Both the position numbers and the translations under genes were made by a program. Positions 16,664 through 24,026 of a stretch of DNA of 64,000 bases are shown piece after piece; the stretch's first letter is position 1; every line of letters begins with the position of its first letter. Source of the DNA: Ferruginibacter sp050611725 (GTDB lineage Bacteria; Bacteroidota; Bacteroidia; Chitinophagales; Chitinophagaceae); contig NZ_JBODJB010000001.1 in NCBI RefSeq assembly GCF_050611725.1, forward strand, positions 1,364,001 to 1,428,000. The letters run 5' to 3'. The notes below the pieces were generated by a model. That model saw only the letters and a program-made list of their open reading frames with translations. It made no database searches and had not been told where the DNA came from.

Positions 16664-18043
16664 ATGTCAGTATTAATAAAGAACGGAAGAATTGTTACAG
16701 CAACAGATGATTATGTTGCGGATATTTTCATCGAAGGTGAAACCATTTCTGCCATAGGGAAAAATTTATCGGTGAAAGCGGATAAAGAAATCGATGCTGC
16801 CGGCAAATTAGTAATGCCTGGTGGTATTGATCCGCATGTGCATCTGGATATGCCTTTCATGGGTACATTCAGCAGCGATAGTTACGAGACAGGTACAAGA
16901 GCTGCATTATATGGCGGCACTACAACCGTTATAGATTTCATCTTACAAACACAAGGTAAAAGCTTACAGTCGGCATTAGACGAATGGAATGGCAGAGCCA
17001 ATGGTACTGCTGTGGGTGATTATAGTTTTCATATGGCTGTGACTGATTTTAATGATGAAACTAAAAAGGAAATAAAAACTTTCATCGAACAACATGGCAT
17101 CACCTCTTTCAAAACCTTTATGGCGTATAAAGGTGCGTTGATGATCGATGACAGACAGATGATTGGTTTGATGGAAGAAGTGAAAGCGAATGGTGGTTTG
17201 ATAAATGTTCATGCTACCAATGGCGATATGATCGATTACCTTGTTCAGAAACACAGAAGCGAAGGTAAATTGTCTCCGTTATATCATTATTTATCGCAAC
17301 CAGAAATAACTGAAGCAGAAGCAAGCGAACGTTTTGTGGATATGGCAAGTTATACCGGTTGTCCGGGTTATATAGTTCACCTGACTTGCGAAGGGGCTTT
17401 GAACGCAGTGCGTAATGCAACCCGTCGTAATCAGAAAATGTTTGTAGAAACTTGCATACAATATTTAATTATTGACGCTTCATTATACGAACAGGAAGAT
17501 GGTGCTAAATGGGTGATGAGTCCACCATTGAGAGAGAAGAAAGACCAGGCTACGTTGTGGGCAGGCATCAATCAAGGCATTGTGAATGTGGTAGCAACAG
17601 ATCATTGTCCGTTTATGTGGGAACAAAAATTAATGGGCAAAGATGATTTTAGCAAAATACCGAACGGGCATCCTGCAATAGAAAACAGAATGGAATTATT
17701 ATTCAGCGAAGGTGTTGCTAAAGGGAAAATCACATTGAATAAATATGTAGAAGTTGCAAGTACAAATGCTGCAAAAATATTCGGTATGTTCCCACGCAAA
17801 GGAACGATTGCAGTTGGTAGCGATGCTGATATAGTAATTTTTGATCCGAAAGAAAAGCATACGTTGTCTGCAAAGACTCACCACATGAATGTTGATTACA
17901 GTGGTTATGAAGGATGGGAATTAACAGGTAAAGTAAAAACTGTTCTATTAAGAGGACAGGTTGCGATCGATAATAATGATTGTAAAGTTCCAAAAGGATA
18001 CGGACAATTTATAAAACGTAATAAAGTAAGTCAAATAATTTGA
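16664..18043 (+). CDS. hydA: Dihydropyrimidinase
   Basis: A 459-residue amidohydrolase. The binuclear zinc site is complete: His58 and His60 (GIDPHVHLD), the carboxylated Lys150 (TSFKTFMAYKG), His183 (NVHATNGD), His239 (YIVHLTCEG) and Asp313 (VATDHCPF). It opens dihydrouracil to N-carbamoyl-beta-alanine, the second step of reductive pyrimidine breakdown. SFKTFMAYKG is typical of dihydropyrimidinases and D-hydantoinases rather than dihydroorotases or allantoinases. It lies 29 bases after the transporter gene, with no repeat between. Confidence 0.93.
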   Translation: MSVLIKNGRIVTATDDYVADIFIEGETISAIGKNLSVKADKEIDAAGKLVMPGGIDPHVHLDMPFMGTFSSDSYETGTRAALYGGTTTVIDFILQTQGKSLQSALDEWNGRANGTAVGDYSFHMAVTDFNDETKKEIKTFIEQHGITSFKTFMAYKGALMIDDRQMIGLMEEVKANGGLINVHATNGDMIDYLVQKHRSEGKLSPLYHYLSQPEITEAEASERFVDMASYTGCPGYIVHLTCEGALNAVRNATRRNQKMFVETCIQYLIIDASLYEQEDGAKWVMSPPLREKKDQATLWAGINQGIVNVVATDHCPFMWEQKLMGKDDFSKIPNGHPAIENRMELLFSEGVAKGKITLNKYVEVASTNAAKIFGMFPRKGTIAVGSDADIVIFDPKEKHTLSAKTHHMNVDYSGYEGWELTGKVKTVLLRGQVAIDNNDCKVPKGYGQFIKRNKVSQII

Positions 18044-18125
18044 TGATTTGAAAATTTGAAGATGAGCAGAGTTTTATAATTTGAAAGTTCATTTCCAAAT
18101 CTCCAAATCATCAAATCTCCAAATC
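18041..18125. repeat. Repeat family D, inverted pair
   Basis: TGATGATTTGAAAATTTGAA (from 18041) and, on the other side, CCAAATCTCCAAATCATC with CAAATCTCCAAATC (18094-18125) are mutually complementary in part. They fill the gap between hydA and the TMEM175 gene. Confidence 0.6.
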
Positions 18126-18133
18126 GAGAGCAG

Positions 18134-18718
18134 ATGAATAAAACAAGACTAGAAGCATTCAGTGATGGAGTTATAGCGATCATTATCACGATAATGGTTT
18201 TGGAAATGAGGGCACCGGAAGGAACGAGTTGGGTTGAAGTAAAACCTTTGGTACCGAAATTTATTTGCTACGGGTTGAGTTTTTTATTTGTTGCAATTTA
18301 TTGGGGAAACCATCATCATTTGGTTCACACAGTAAAGAGAGTGACACCGGGAATTATGTGGGCTAATATGAATTTGTTGTTTTGGTTATCTCTTATACCT
18401 TTTGCAACAGCATGGATGGGAGAAAATCATTTTGAAAGAATTACGGTTGCAGCTTATGCAGTGTTGGCTTTGTTTTGCGGAGCGTCATATACAATACTGG
18501 AAAAACAAATAATTAAGCATTACGATGAATCGCCAGAGTTTAAGTCAACTTTAGGAAGAAGAAAGTTTAAAGCGTTTGCATCAATCATTTTGTATTCACT
18601 AGCGATACCGGTTGCGTTGTTTGTAAATCCGGTGATATCAGGTTGTTTGTTTTTAGCTGTTTCGATCATGTGGCTGATACCGGAAAGTAGTATTGCAAAA
18701 GTGATAGAGAAAAAATGA
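18134..18718 (+). CDS. TMEM175 family potassium channel
   Basis: A 194-residue inner-membrane protein with about six hydrophobic segments. RLEAFSDGVIAIIITIMVLE near the start carries the FSDG motif of TMEM175 (formerly DUF1211). Bacterial members form tetrameric potassium channels. It has no known link with pyrimidine breakdown and sits between repeats, so it may be an insertion into the gene row. The start at 18134 follows the family D repeat by eight bases. Confidence 0.85.
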   Translation: MNKTRLEAFSDGVIAIIITIMVLEMRAPEGTSWVEVKPLVPKFICYGLSFLFVAIYWGNHHHLVHTVKRVTPGIMWANMNLLFWLSLIPFATAWMGENHFERITVAAYAVLALFCGASYTILEKQIIKHYDESPEFKSTLGRRKFKAFASIILYSLAIPVALFVNPVISGCLFLAVSIMWLIPESSIAKVIEKK

Positions 18719-18835
18719 TGAATAAAGTTTTGAAAGCAGAAGTGAGTGATCCTTCTTTCATCAGGATAAACTCCATGATGATGCCATGAAAAACTAAAGT
18801 TGGTAACATAAAATTGTAAAACATAATCTTCCAGT

Positions 18836-18857
18836 CACCCCTTTAGGGGACGGGGGC
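18836..18857. repeat. Repeat family A element before the nitrilase-type gene
   Basis: The palindrome CCCCTTTAGGGG at 18838-18849 is followed by ACGGGGGC. It ends 12 bases before the start codon at 18870. It is the same type as those at 19833 and 21304. Confidence 0.75.
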
Positions 18858-18869
18858 AAAAAATAAATT

Positions 18870-19736
18870 ATGCCAAGAATTATTAAATCAGGATTAATTC
18901 AAGTGTCGCTTCCAATGACGGAAGGAGAAGGAACCATTCCCGAAATTATGGAAGCAATGGTGCAAAAACATATTCCATTGATTGAAGAGGCCGGCAGACA
19001 AGGCGTTCAAATACTTTGTTTTCAGGAAATTTTCAATACGCCATATTTCTGTCCGGGGCAAGATGCTAAATGGTATGCAAGTGCTGAAACGATTCCTGGT
19101 CCTACAACAGAGCGTATGCAGGAATATGCAAAGAAGTACAATATGGTGATCATTGTTCCGATCTATGAAAAAGAACAAGCAGGTGTGTTGTATAATTCTG
19201 CTGCGGTGATCGATGCTGATGGAACTTATTTAGGCAAGTATAGAAAAAATCACATACCCCATACCGGTGGTTTTTGGGAGAAATTTTTCTTCAAGCCAGG
19301 TAATTTAGGTTATCCTGTTTTTCAAACGAAGTATGCAAAAATTGGCGTGTACATTTGTTACGATCGTCACTTTCCTGATGGTGCAAGATGTTTGGGATTG
19401 AATGGTGCTGAGATCGTTTACAATCCTTCTGCAACAACAGTTGGTCAATCGCAATATTTGTGGAAGTTAGAGCAGCCTGCACATGCAGTGGCTAATGGCA
19501 ATTTCTGGGGATGCATCAATCGTGTTGGTACAGAAGCTCCGTGGAATCACGGAAAGTTTTATGGGAATTCGTATTTTGTAAACCCGCTTGGAGAAATCAT
19601 TGCTTGCGGATCGGAAGATAAAGATGAATTGATCGTTGCTGAATTTGATTTGGATCTGATAGAACAGGTTAGAAGTAAATGGCAATTCTTCAGAGACAGA
19701 AGACCCGAGACTTACGGTGAAATTGTAAAGCTTTAA
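18870..19736 (+). CDS. Beta-ureidopropionase (nitrilase superfamily)
   Basis: A 288-residue carbon-nitrogen hydrolase with the full triad: Glu53 in CFQEIFNTPYF, Lys126 in GKYRKNHIPH and Cys163 in GVYICYDRHFPDGAR. It hydrolyses N-carbamoyl-beta-alanine to beta-alanine, CO2 and ammonia, the third step after preTA and hydA. The assignment to ureidopropionase within the superfamily rests on the preceding dihydropyrimidinase and the following preT and preA. An N-carbamoylputrescine-type role is less likely here. Confidence 0.9.
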   Translation: MPRIIKSGLIQVSLPMTEGEGTIPEIMEAMVQKHIPLIEEAGRQGVQILCFQEIFNTPYFCPGQDAKWYASAETIPGPTTERMQEYAKKYNMVIIVPIYEKEQAGVLYNSAAVIDADGTYLGKYRKNHIPHTGGFWEKFFFKPGNLGYPVFQTKYAKIGVYICYDRHFPDGARCLGLNGAEIVYNPSATTVGQSQYLWKLEQPAHAVANGNFWGCINRVGTEAPWNHGKFYGNSYFVNPLGEIIACGSEDKDELIVAEFDLDLIEQVRSKWQFFRDRRPETYGEIVKL

Positions 19737-19853
19737 CCCCATCCCCTAAAGGGGGGTTATTTGAAGAGAATAATTTTGGCGAAGCTGTAAAATGAAAAAT
19801 AGAAAAGGATATTAATTATAAGCGCTCCATCACTCCCCTTTAGGGGACGGGGC
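19734..19853. repeat. Repeat family A doublet between nitrilase-type gene and preT
   Basis: TAACCCCATCCCCTAAAGGG with GGGTTA (19734-19759) follows the stop codon, and CTCCCCTTTAGGGGACGGGG with C (19833-19853) precedes preT. The two are inverted relative to each other, so RNA or single-stranded DNA of the whole gap could fold into one long stem. Confidence 0.78.
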
Positions 19854-19866
19854 AAAAATTTACGTT

Positions 19867-21204
19867 ATGATAAAAAACAACCGTTTAACACCCGAGCAGT
19901 ATGCAGAGAATTTCAGCGACATTCATCCGCCGTTTGATTCATACACTGCTGCATTAGTTGATGCTAACCGTTGCTTATTTTGCTACGATGCACCATGTAC
20001 AAAAAGTTGCCCGACGGGCATCAATGTTCCTAAATTTATTAAGCAGATAACCACTGAAAATATTAAGGGGTCAGCGCATACAATTTTGTCGAGTAATATT
20101 ATGGGAGCAAGCTGCAGTAAAGTTTGTCCGGTAGAAAAATTATGCGAAGGTGCTTGTGTGTATAATTTTGTAGAACACGAAGCTGTTATACCGATTGCTA
20201 AACTGCAACGTTACAGTACAGAAATTGCTATGAAAAATAACTGGCAATTATTTGATCGCAAACCAAGCAATGGTAAAAAAGTGGCGGTGATTGGTGCCGG
20301 TCCTGCAGGTTTAAGTTGCGCTCATGTATTATCACGTGAAGGCATAGATGTAACTGTTTACGAAAAAGAAGCAAAAGGCGGCGGGTTGATGACCTACGGT
20401 ATTGCTGCTTATAAAGTAACACCGGGATTTTGTGAAGAAGAAGTAGACTATATCTTAGGCATCGGTGGAATTGAAATAAAATATAAACAAGAATTAGGAA
20501 AAGATATTCAATTAGCTGATCTGCAAAAACAATACGATGCAGTGTATCTGGCGATTGGTGTTGGTTTAGCTCGTCAGTTAGAAATTCCCGGGGAACATTT
20601 AGAAGGTGTTGAAGATGCCATCTCATTTATCTACAATCTTCGTAGCAATGATTATAGCAAAATACCTGTGGGAGATAAAGTTGCAGTAATTGGTATGGGT
20701 ATGACAGCGATTGATGCTGCAACACAAGCAAAACGTTTAGGTGCGAAAGAAGTAACCATGTTGTATCGTCGTACCGAAGCTGAAAAACCTTGTACTGATG
20801 TTGAATTGGATATTGCTAAATTAGATGGCTGTCAGGTGATCTGGTTGGCAGCTCCTAAAGAAATCAAAGGTGATGGTAAAGTGAATGAAATTGTTTGCAG
20901 TGTAATGAAATTAGGAGAACCTGATGCAAGCGGTAGAAGAAGCCCTGTTGATACCGGCGAAATTTTTTCTTTAGCAGTTGATATGGTGATTAAAGCTGCA
21001 GGACAAATGCCTTTCGAAGAGCTAATTAAAAATAGCGGCATAGATAACAAAGGCGGTAAAGTAACAGTAAGTGATAAAGCTGTGTCAAGCGTTGCCGGTG
21101 TATTTGCAGGTGGTGATTGTGTGAATGGTGGTAAAGAAGTGGTGGATGCGGTTCAAGCGGGTAAAGATGGTGCAGCAGCGATCATTAAACATCTTGGGTT
21201 ATAG
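19867..21204 (+). CDS. preT: NAD-dependent dihydropyrimidine dehydrogenase, subunit PreT
   Basis: A 445-residue flavoprotein related to the small subunit of glutamate synthase. The N-terminal Cys-rich region (ANRCLFCYDAPCTKSCPTG, then CSKVCPVEKLCEGAC) holds two Fe-S clusters. Residues after 130 hold two dinucleotide sites: VAVIGAGPAGLSCAHVL for FAD and VAVIGMGMTAIDAATQAKR for NAD(P). PreT passes electrons between NADH and PreA, which is encoded downstream. The enzyme reduces uracil or thymine in the breakdown direction. Confidence 0.93.
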   Translation: MIKNNRLTPEQYAENFSDIHPPFDSYTAALVDANRCLFCYDAPCTKSCPTGINVPKFIKQITTENIKGSAHTILSSNIMGASCSKVCPVEKLCEGACVYNFVEHEAVIPIAKLQRYSTEIAMKNNWQLFDRKPSNGKKVAVIGAGPAGLSCAHVLSREGIDVTVYEKEAKGGGLMTYGIAAYKVTPGFCEEEVDYILGIGGIEIKYKQELGKDIQLADLQKQYDAVYLAIGVGLARQLEIPGEHLEGVEDAISFIYNLRSNDYSKIPVGDKVAVIGMGMTAIDAATQAKRLGAKEVTMLYRRTEAEKPCTDVELDIAKLDGCQVIWLAAPKEIKGDGKVNEIVCSVMKLGEPDASGRRSPVDTGEIFSLAVDMVIKAAGQMPFEELIKNSGIDNKGGKVTVSDKAVSSVAGVFAGGDCVNGGKEVVDAVQAGKDGAAAIIKHLGL

Positions 21205-21325
21205 CCCCCATCCCCCAAAGGGGAGTTATTCAAAGAGAATAATTTTATTTAAATATTTTTAAATTTCGATGAAAATAATAAACTAAAAACTTTAACACTC
21301 TAGTTCCCCTTTAGGGGATAGGGGC
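21202..21325. repeat. Repeat family A doublet between preT and preA
   Basis: TAGCCCCCATCCCCCAAAGG with GGAGTTA (21202-21228) overlaps the preT stop codon. TTCCCCTTTAGGGGATAGGG with GC (21304-21325) lies shortly before preA. The arrangement is the same as in the preceding gap. Confidence 0.78.
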
Positions 21326-21337
21326 AAATATTAATTT

Positions 21338-22606
21338 ATGGCAGATATATCATCAAATTTCCTCGGTATCAAATCTCCAAACCCATTTTGGTTAGCGAGT
21401 GCACCACCAACAGATAAAAAAATAAATGTAGTTCGTGCTTTCGAAGCAGGCTGGGGTGGCGTAGTATGGAAAACCTTGGGTAGCCAGGTAAAGAATGTTT
21501 CTTCACGTTACTCTGCGGTTAATTTTAACGGCGGACGAGTAATGGGCTTTAATAATATTGAGTTGATCAGTGATCGTCCTTTGGATATAAATCTTAGAGA
21601 AATTACTGAAGTGGTAAAAATGTTCCCCGATAGAGCAATGATCGTTTCTCTGATGGCTGATAATAACCGTACTGCATGGCATGAGTTAATTAAGAAATGT
21701 GAAGATGCCGGCGCCATGGGTTTTGAATTGAACTTCGGTTGCCCTCATGGTATGACAGAACGTGGTATGGGTGCGGCTGTAGGACAAGATCCTGAAATTG
21801 CCGGCATGGTAGTAGAATGGGTGATGGAAAAAGCAACAATCCCGGTTATTACCAAACTTACACCAAACGTGCACTCTCCAGTACCTACAGGAATTAAATG
21901 TGTGCAGGCAGGTAGTAATGCATTGTCTTTGATCAATACTATACAATCTGTTACCGGAATTAACTTGGATACACTTGTGCCAAACCCTTATGTAGCGGGC
22001 AAGTCAGTTTTTGGTGGTTATTGCGGTCCTGCAGTAAAACCAATTGCTTTAAAAATGTTGACTACCATCAGCCAGGATCCAATTACTTCTAAAGTGCCGA
22101 TTTCGGGTATAGGTGGCGTTAGTACTTGGAAAGATGCTGTAGAGTTCATGCTATTAGGTGCATCTAACGTACAAGTATGTACGGCTGCAATGAAACATGG
22201 TTTTAGAATTGTAGAAGATATGTGCGAAGGCTTGAATAACTGGATGGATGAAAAAGGCTACAAAAAATTGGATGACTTCATCGGAAAATCAGTTGAAAAA
22301 ATAACGCATTGGGAAGATCTTGATATCAACTATCACCACATTGCCAATATCAACCAGGATAAATGTATTCACTGTGGTTTGTGTTATATCGCTTGCGAAG
22401 ACACATCTCATCAATCTATCAATTTAGAATTTGGCAAGCCTTATAATAAATACACCATCAAAGAAGAAGAGTGCGTTGGCTGTAATCTTTGTCAGTTAAT
22501 GTGCCCAGTTGACGATTGTATCACCATGGTAGAACATAGAGTAGCGCCGGATTACGTGAACTGGAAAATGTGGCAGGAAGAAGGTCGTCCTTTAAATGAT
22601 CATTAA
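21338..22606 (+). CDS. preA: Dihydropyrimidine dehydrogenase, catalytic subunit PreA
   Basis: A 422-residue protein with an FMN-binding TIM barrel and a C-terminal pair of 4Fe-4S clusters. The active-site segment GFELNFGCPHGMTERGMG aligns with mammalian DPD; Asn132 and the catalytic Cys135 are kept. The ferredoxin part shows DKCIHCGLCYIACEDTS and EECVGCNLCQLMCP. It binds uracil or thymine and makes the dihydro form with electrons from PreT. An N-terminal region NPFWLASAPPT is typical of the dihydroorotate dehydrogenase-like fold. Confidence 0.94.
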   Translation: MADISSNFLGIKSPNPFWLASAPPTDKKINVVRAFEAGWGGVVWKTLGSQVKNVSSRYSAVNFNGGRVMGFNNIELISDRPLDINLREITEVVKMFPDRAMIVSLMADNNRTAWHELIKKCEDAGAMGFELNFGCPHGMTERGMGAAVGQDPEIAGMVVEWVMEKATIPVITKLTPNVHSPVPTGIKCVQAGSNALSLINTIQSVTGINLDTLVPNPYVAGKSVFGGYCGPAVKPIALKMLTTISQDPITSKVPISGIGGVSTWKDAVEFMLLGASNVQVCTAAMKHGFRIVEDMCEGLNNWMDEKGYKKLDDFIGKSVEKITHWEDLDINYHHIANINQDKCIHCGLCYIACEDTSHQSINLEFGKPYNKYTIKEEECVGCNLCQLMCPVDDCITMVEHRVAPDYVNWKMWQEEGRPLNDH

Positions 22607-22645
22607 TATTTTTTGTAACAAGCTGTAGTGCTACTATTAAGCATA

Positions 22646-22683
22646 GTTGTGTCACTCACTTGTACGGCATACCAATATTGAAC
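22646..22683. repeat. Repeat family C, copy 2
   Basis: Thirty-eight bases identical to 13238-13275 except for one G/C change (TGTACGGCAT instead of TGTACCGCAT). It lies between preA and the terminator-like hairpin. Confidence 0.8.
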
Positions 22684-22692
22684 TTTTCTCTT

Positions 22693-22731
22693 AAGGTCGA
22701 CCAGCTTCTACTGCTAGTCGACCTTTTTTAA
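22693..22731 (+). terminator. Hairpin with T run between preA and the M20 amidase gene
   Basis: AAGGTCGAC (22693-22701) pairs with GTCGACCTT (22717-22725) and is followed by six T in total (22724-22729). It lies only about 10 bases before the next start codon. It could end the main transcript or act as a partial stop. Confidence 0.78.
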
Positions 22732-22741
22732 AATTTGATTT

Positions 22742-23977
22742 ATGAAAATTAACGCAACTCGCCTTCAACAACATTTTGAAGCAATGAGTCTCATTGGTAA
22801 GATCGGTGAAACCGGTACCAATCGTCCTGCACATTCTCCAACAGAAAAAGAAGGATTTAAAATTGCTGCTTCATGGATGGAAGAAGCCGGCATGAAAACA
22901 CGTATCGATAATTTTGGAAATTTGATCGGAAGATTAGAAGGGAAGAATCCTGAATTACCTGTATTAATGATGGGCTCTCATTTAGATTCTCAACCTTATG
23001 GTGGAAGATTTGATGGGGTAGCAGGTGTGCTATGTGCAATTGAAGTTGTAAAAACATTATCAGAAAATAATATCACTCCAGAAAGGAGTATTGAAGTCGT
23101 TTCTTTTGCAGATGAAGAAGGTTGGCGTTTTAATAAAGGTTTATATGGCTCCAAAGGAATGTTTGGAAGATTGGATCCGGATGATATTGAAAGAAAAGAT
23201 AAAGACGGTATTTCTCGTCGGCAAGCATTGATAGATTTTGGATGTGATCCAACCAAATCAAAAGAAGATGAATACAAACCCGGAAGTGTTTTTTGCTTTT
23301 TGGAACTACATATTGAACAAGGGCCGGTATTAGATGTTGCTAATAAACCAATCGGCATTGTATCAGGTATCTCAGGGCCATTATGGCAAACACTAAAATT
23401 AAAAGGCATGGCCGGTCATGCAGGCTCTGTACCAATGCACATGCGTAAAGATGCATTGGTGGGTGCTGCAGAAGTTATTATTGCTTTAAATGAAATTGCC
23501 ACACAGATCCCCGGAGCACCAACGGTAGGAACAGTTGGCACACTCAATGTTTTTCCTGCATCAAGAAATATCATTCCTGAAGAAGTAACATTAACCTTAG
23601 ATCTTCGTGATATTGATCTTGAACGCAGACATCGTTACGAAAAACAATTGCTGGATAAAATAGAAGCCATCACAAAAAAACATCAACTTACTTATACTAT
23701 ATCTGAAGATACAAACAGCGAACCACGCTATTGTGCTGATTGGATCAAAGCAATCATCAAAGATGAATGCGATAAATTAAATTTGGAAGCCCCTGAATTA
23801 ATGAGCGGTCCATTTCATGATGCATTAGTACTTTCTTACGTTTGCGATTATGCAATGATCTTTGTTAAAAGCAGAGATGGTATCAGTCATAATCCGTTGG
23901 AATACTCTTCTTACGAAGATCTGGCTTTAGGAACAGAAGTGTTGTACGGTACGGTTTTGCAAATACTTAAGAAGTAA
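22742..23977 (+). CDS. M20-type Zn-dependent amidase (hydantoinase/carbamoylase family)
   Basis: A 411-residue dimetal hydrolase. The ligand pattern is visible: GSHLDSQPYGGRFDG (His and bridging Asp), ADEEGWRF (Glu), LELHIEQGPVLD (His) and GPFHDALVLS (His), with a dimerisation lid in the middle. The family removes carbamoyl groups from N-carbamoyl-amino acids, allantoate or N-carbamoyl-beta-alanine. A homologue serves as beta-alanine synthase in some yeasts. It therefore may duplicate, or widen, the role of the nitrilase-type gene. The exact substrate is not known. Confidence 0.85.
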   Translation: MKINATRLQQHFEAMSLIGKIGETGTNRPAHSPTEKEGFKIAASWMEEAGMKTRIDNFGNLIGRLEGKNPELPVLMMGSHLDSQPYGGRFDGVAGVLCAIEVVKTLSENNITPERSIEVVSFADEEGWRFNKGLYGSKGMFGRLDPDDIERKDKDGISRRQALIDFGCDPTKSKEDEYKPGSVFCFLELHIEQGPVLDVANKPIGIVSGISGPLWQTLKLKGMAGHAGSVPMHMRKDALVGAAEVIIALNEIATQIPGAPTVGTVGTLNVFPASRNIIPEEVTLTLDLRDIDLERRHRYEKQLLDKIEAITKKHQLTYTISEDTNSEPRYCADWIKAIIKDECDKLNLEAPELMSGPFHDALVLSYVCDYAMIFVKSRDGISHNPLEYSSYEDLALGTEVLYGTVLQILKK

Positions 23978-23982
23978 TCTGC

Positions 23983-24010
23983 TTTGCGAAATAATTTTCT
24001 TACTAACTTG
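23983..24010 (+). promoter_or_regulatory. Bacteroidota-type promoter of the proline-rich protein gene
   Basis: TTTG at 23983-23986 and TAACTTG at 24004-24010 are 17 bases apart. The purine-rich AAAGGAAA (24015-24022) lies before the TTG start at 24027 and supports that start. Confidence 0.5.
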
Positions 24011-24026
24011 CACAAAAGGAAATTAT

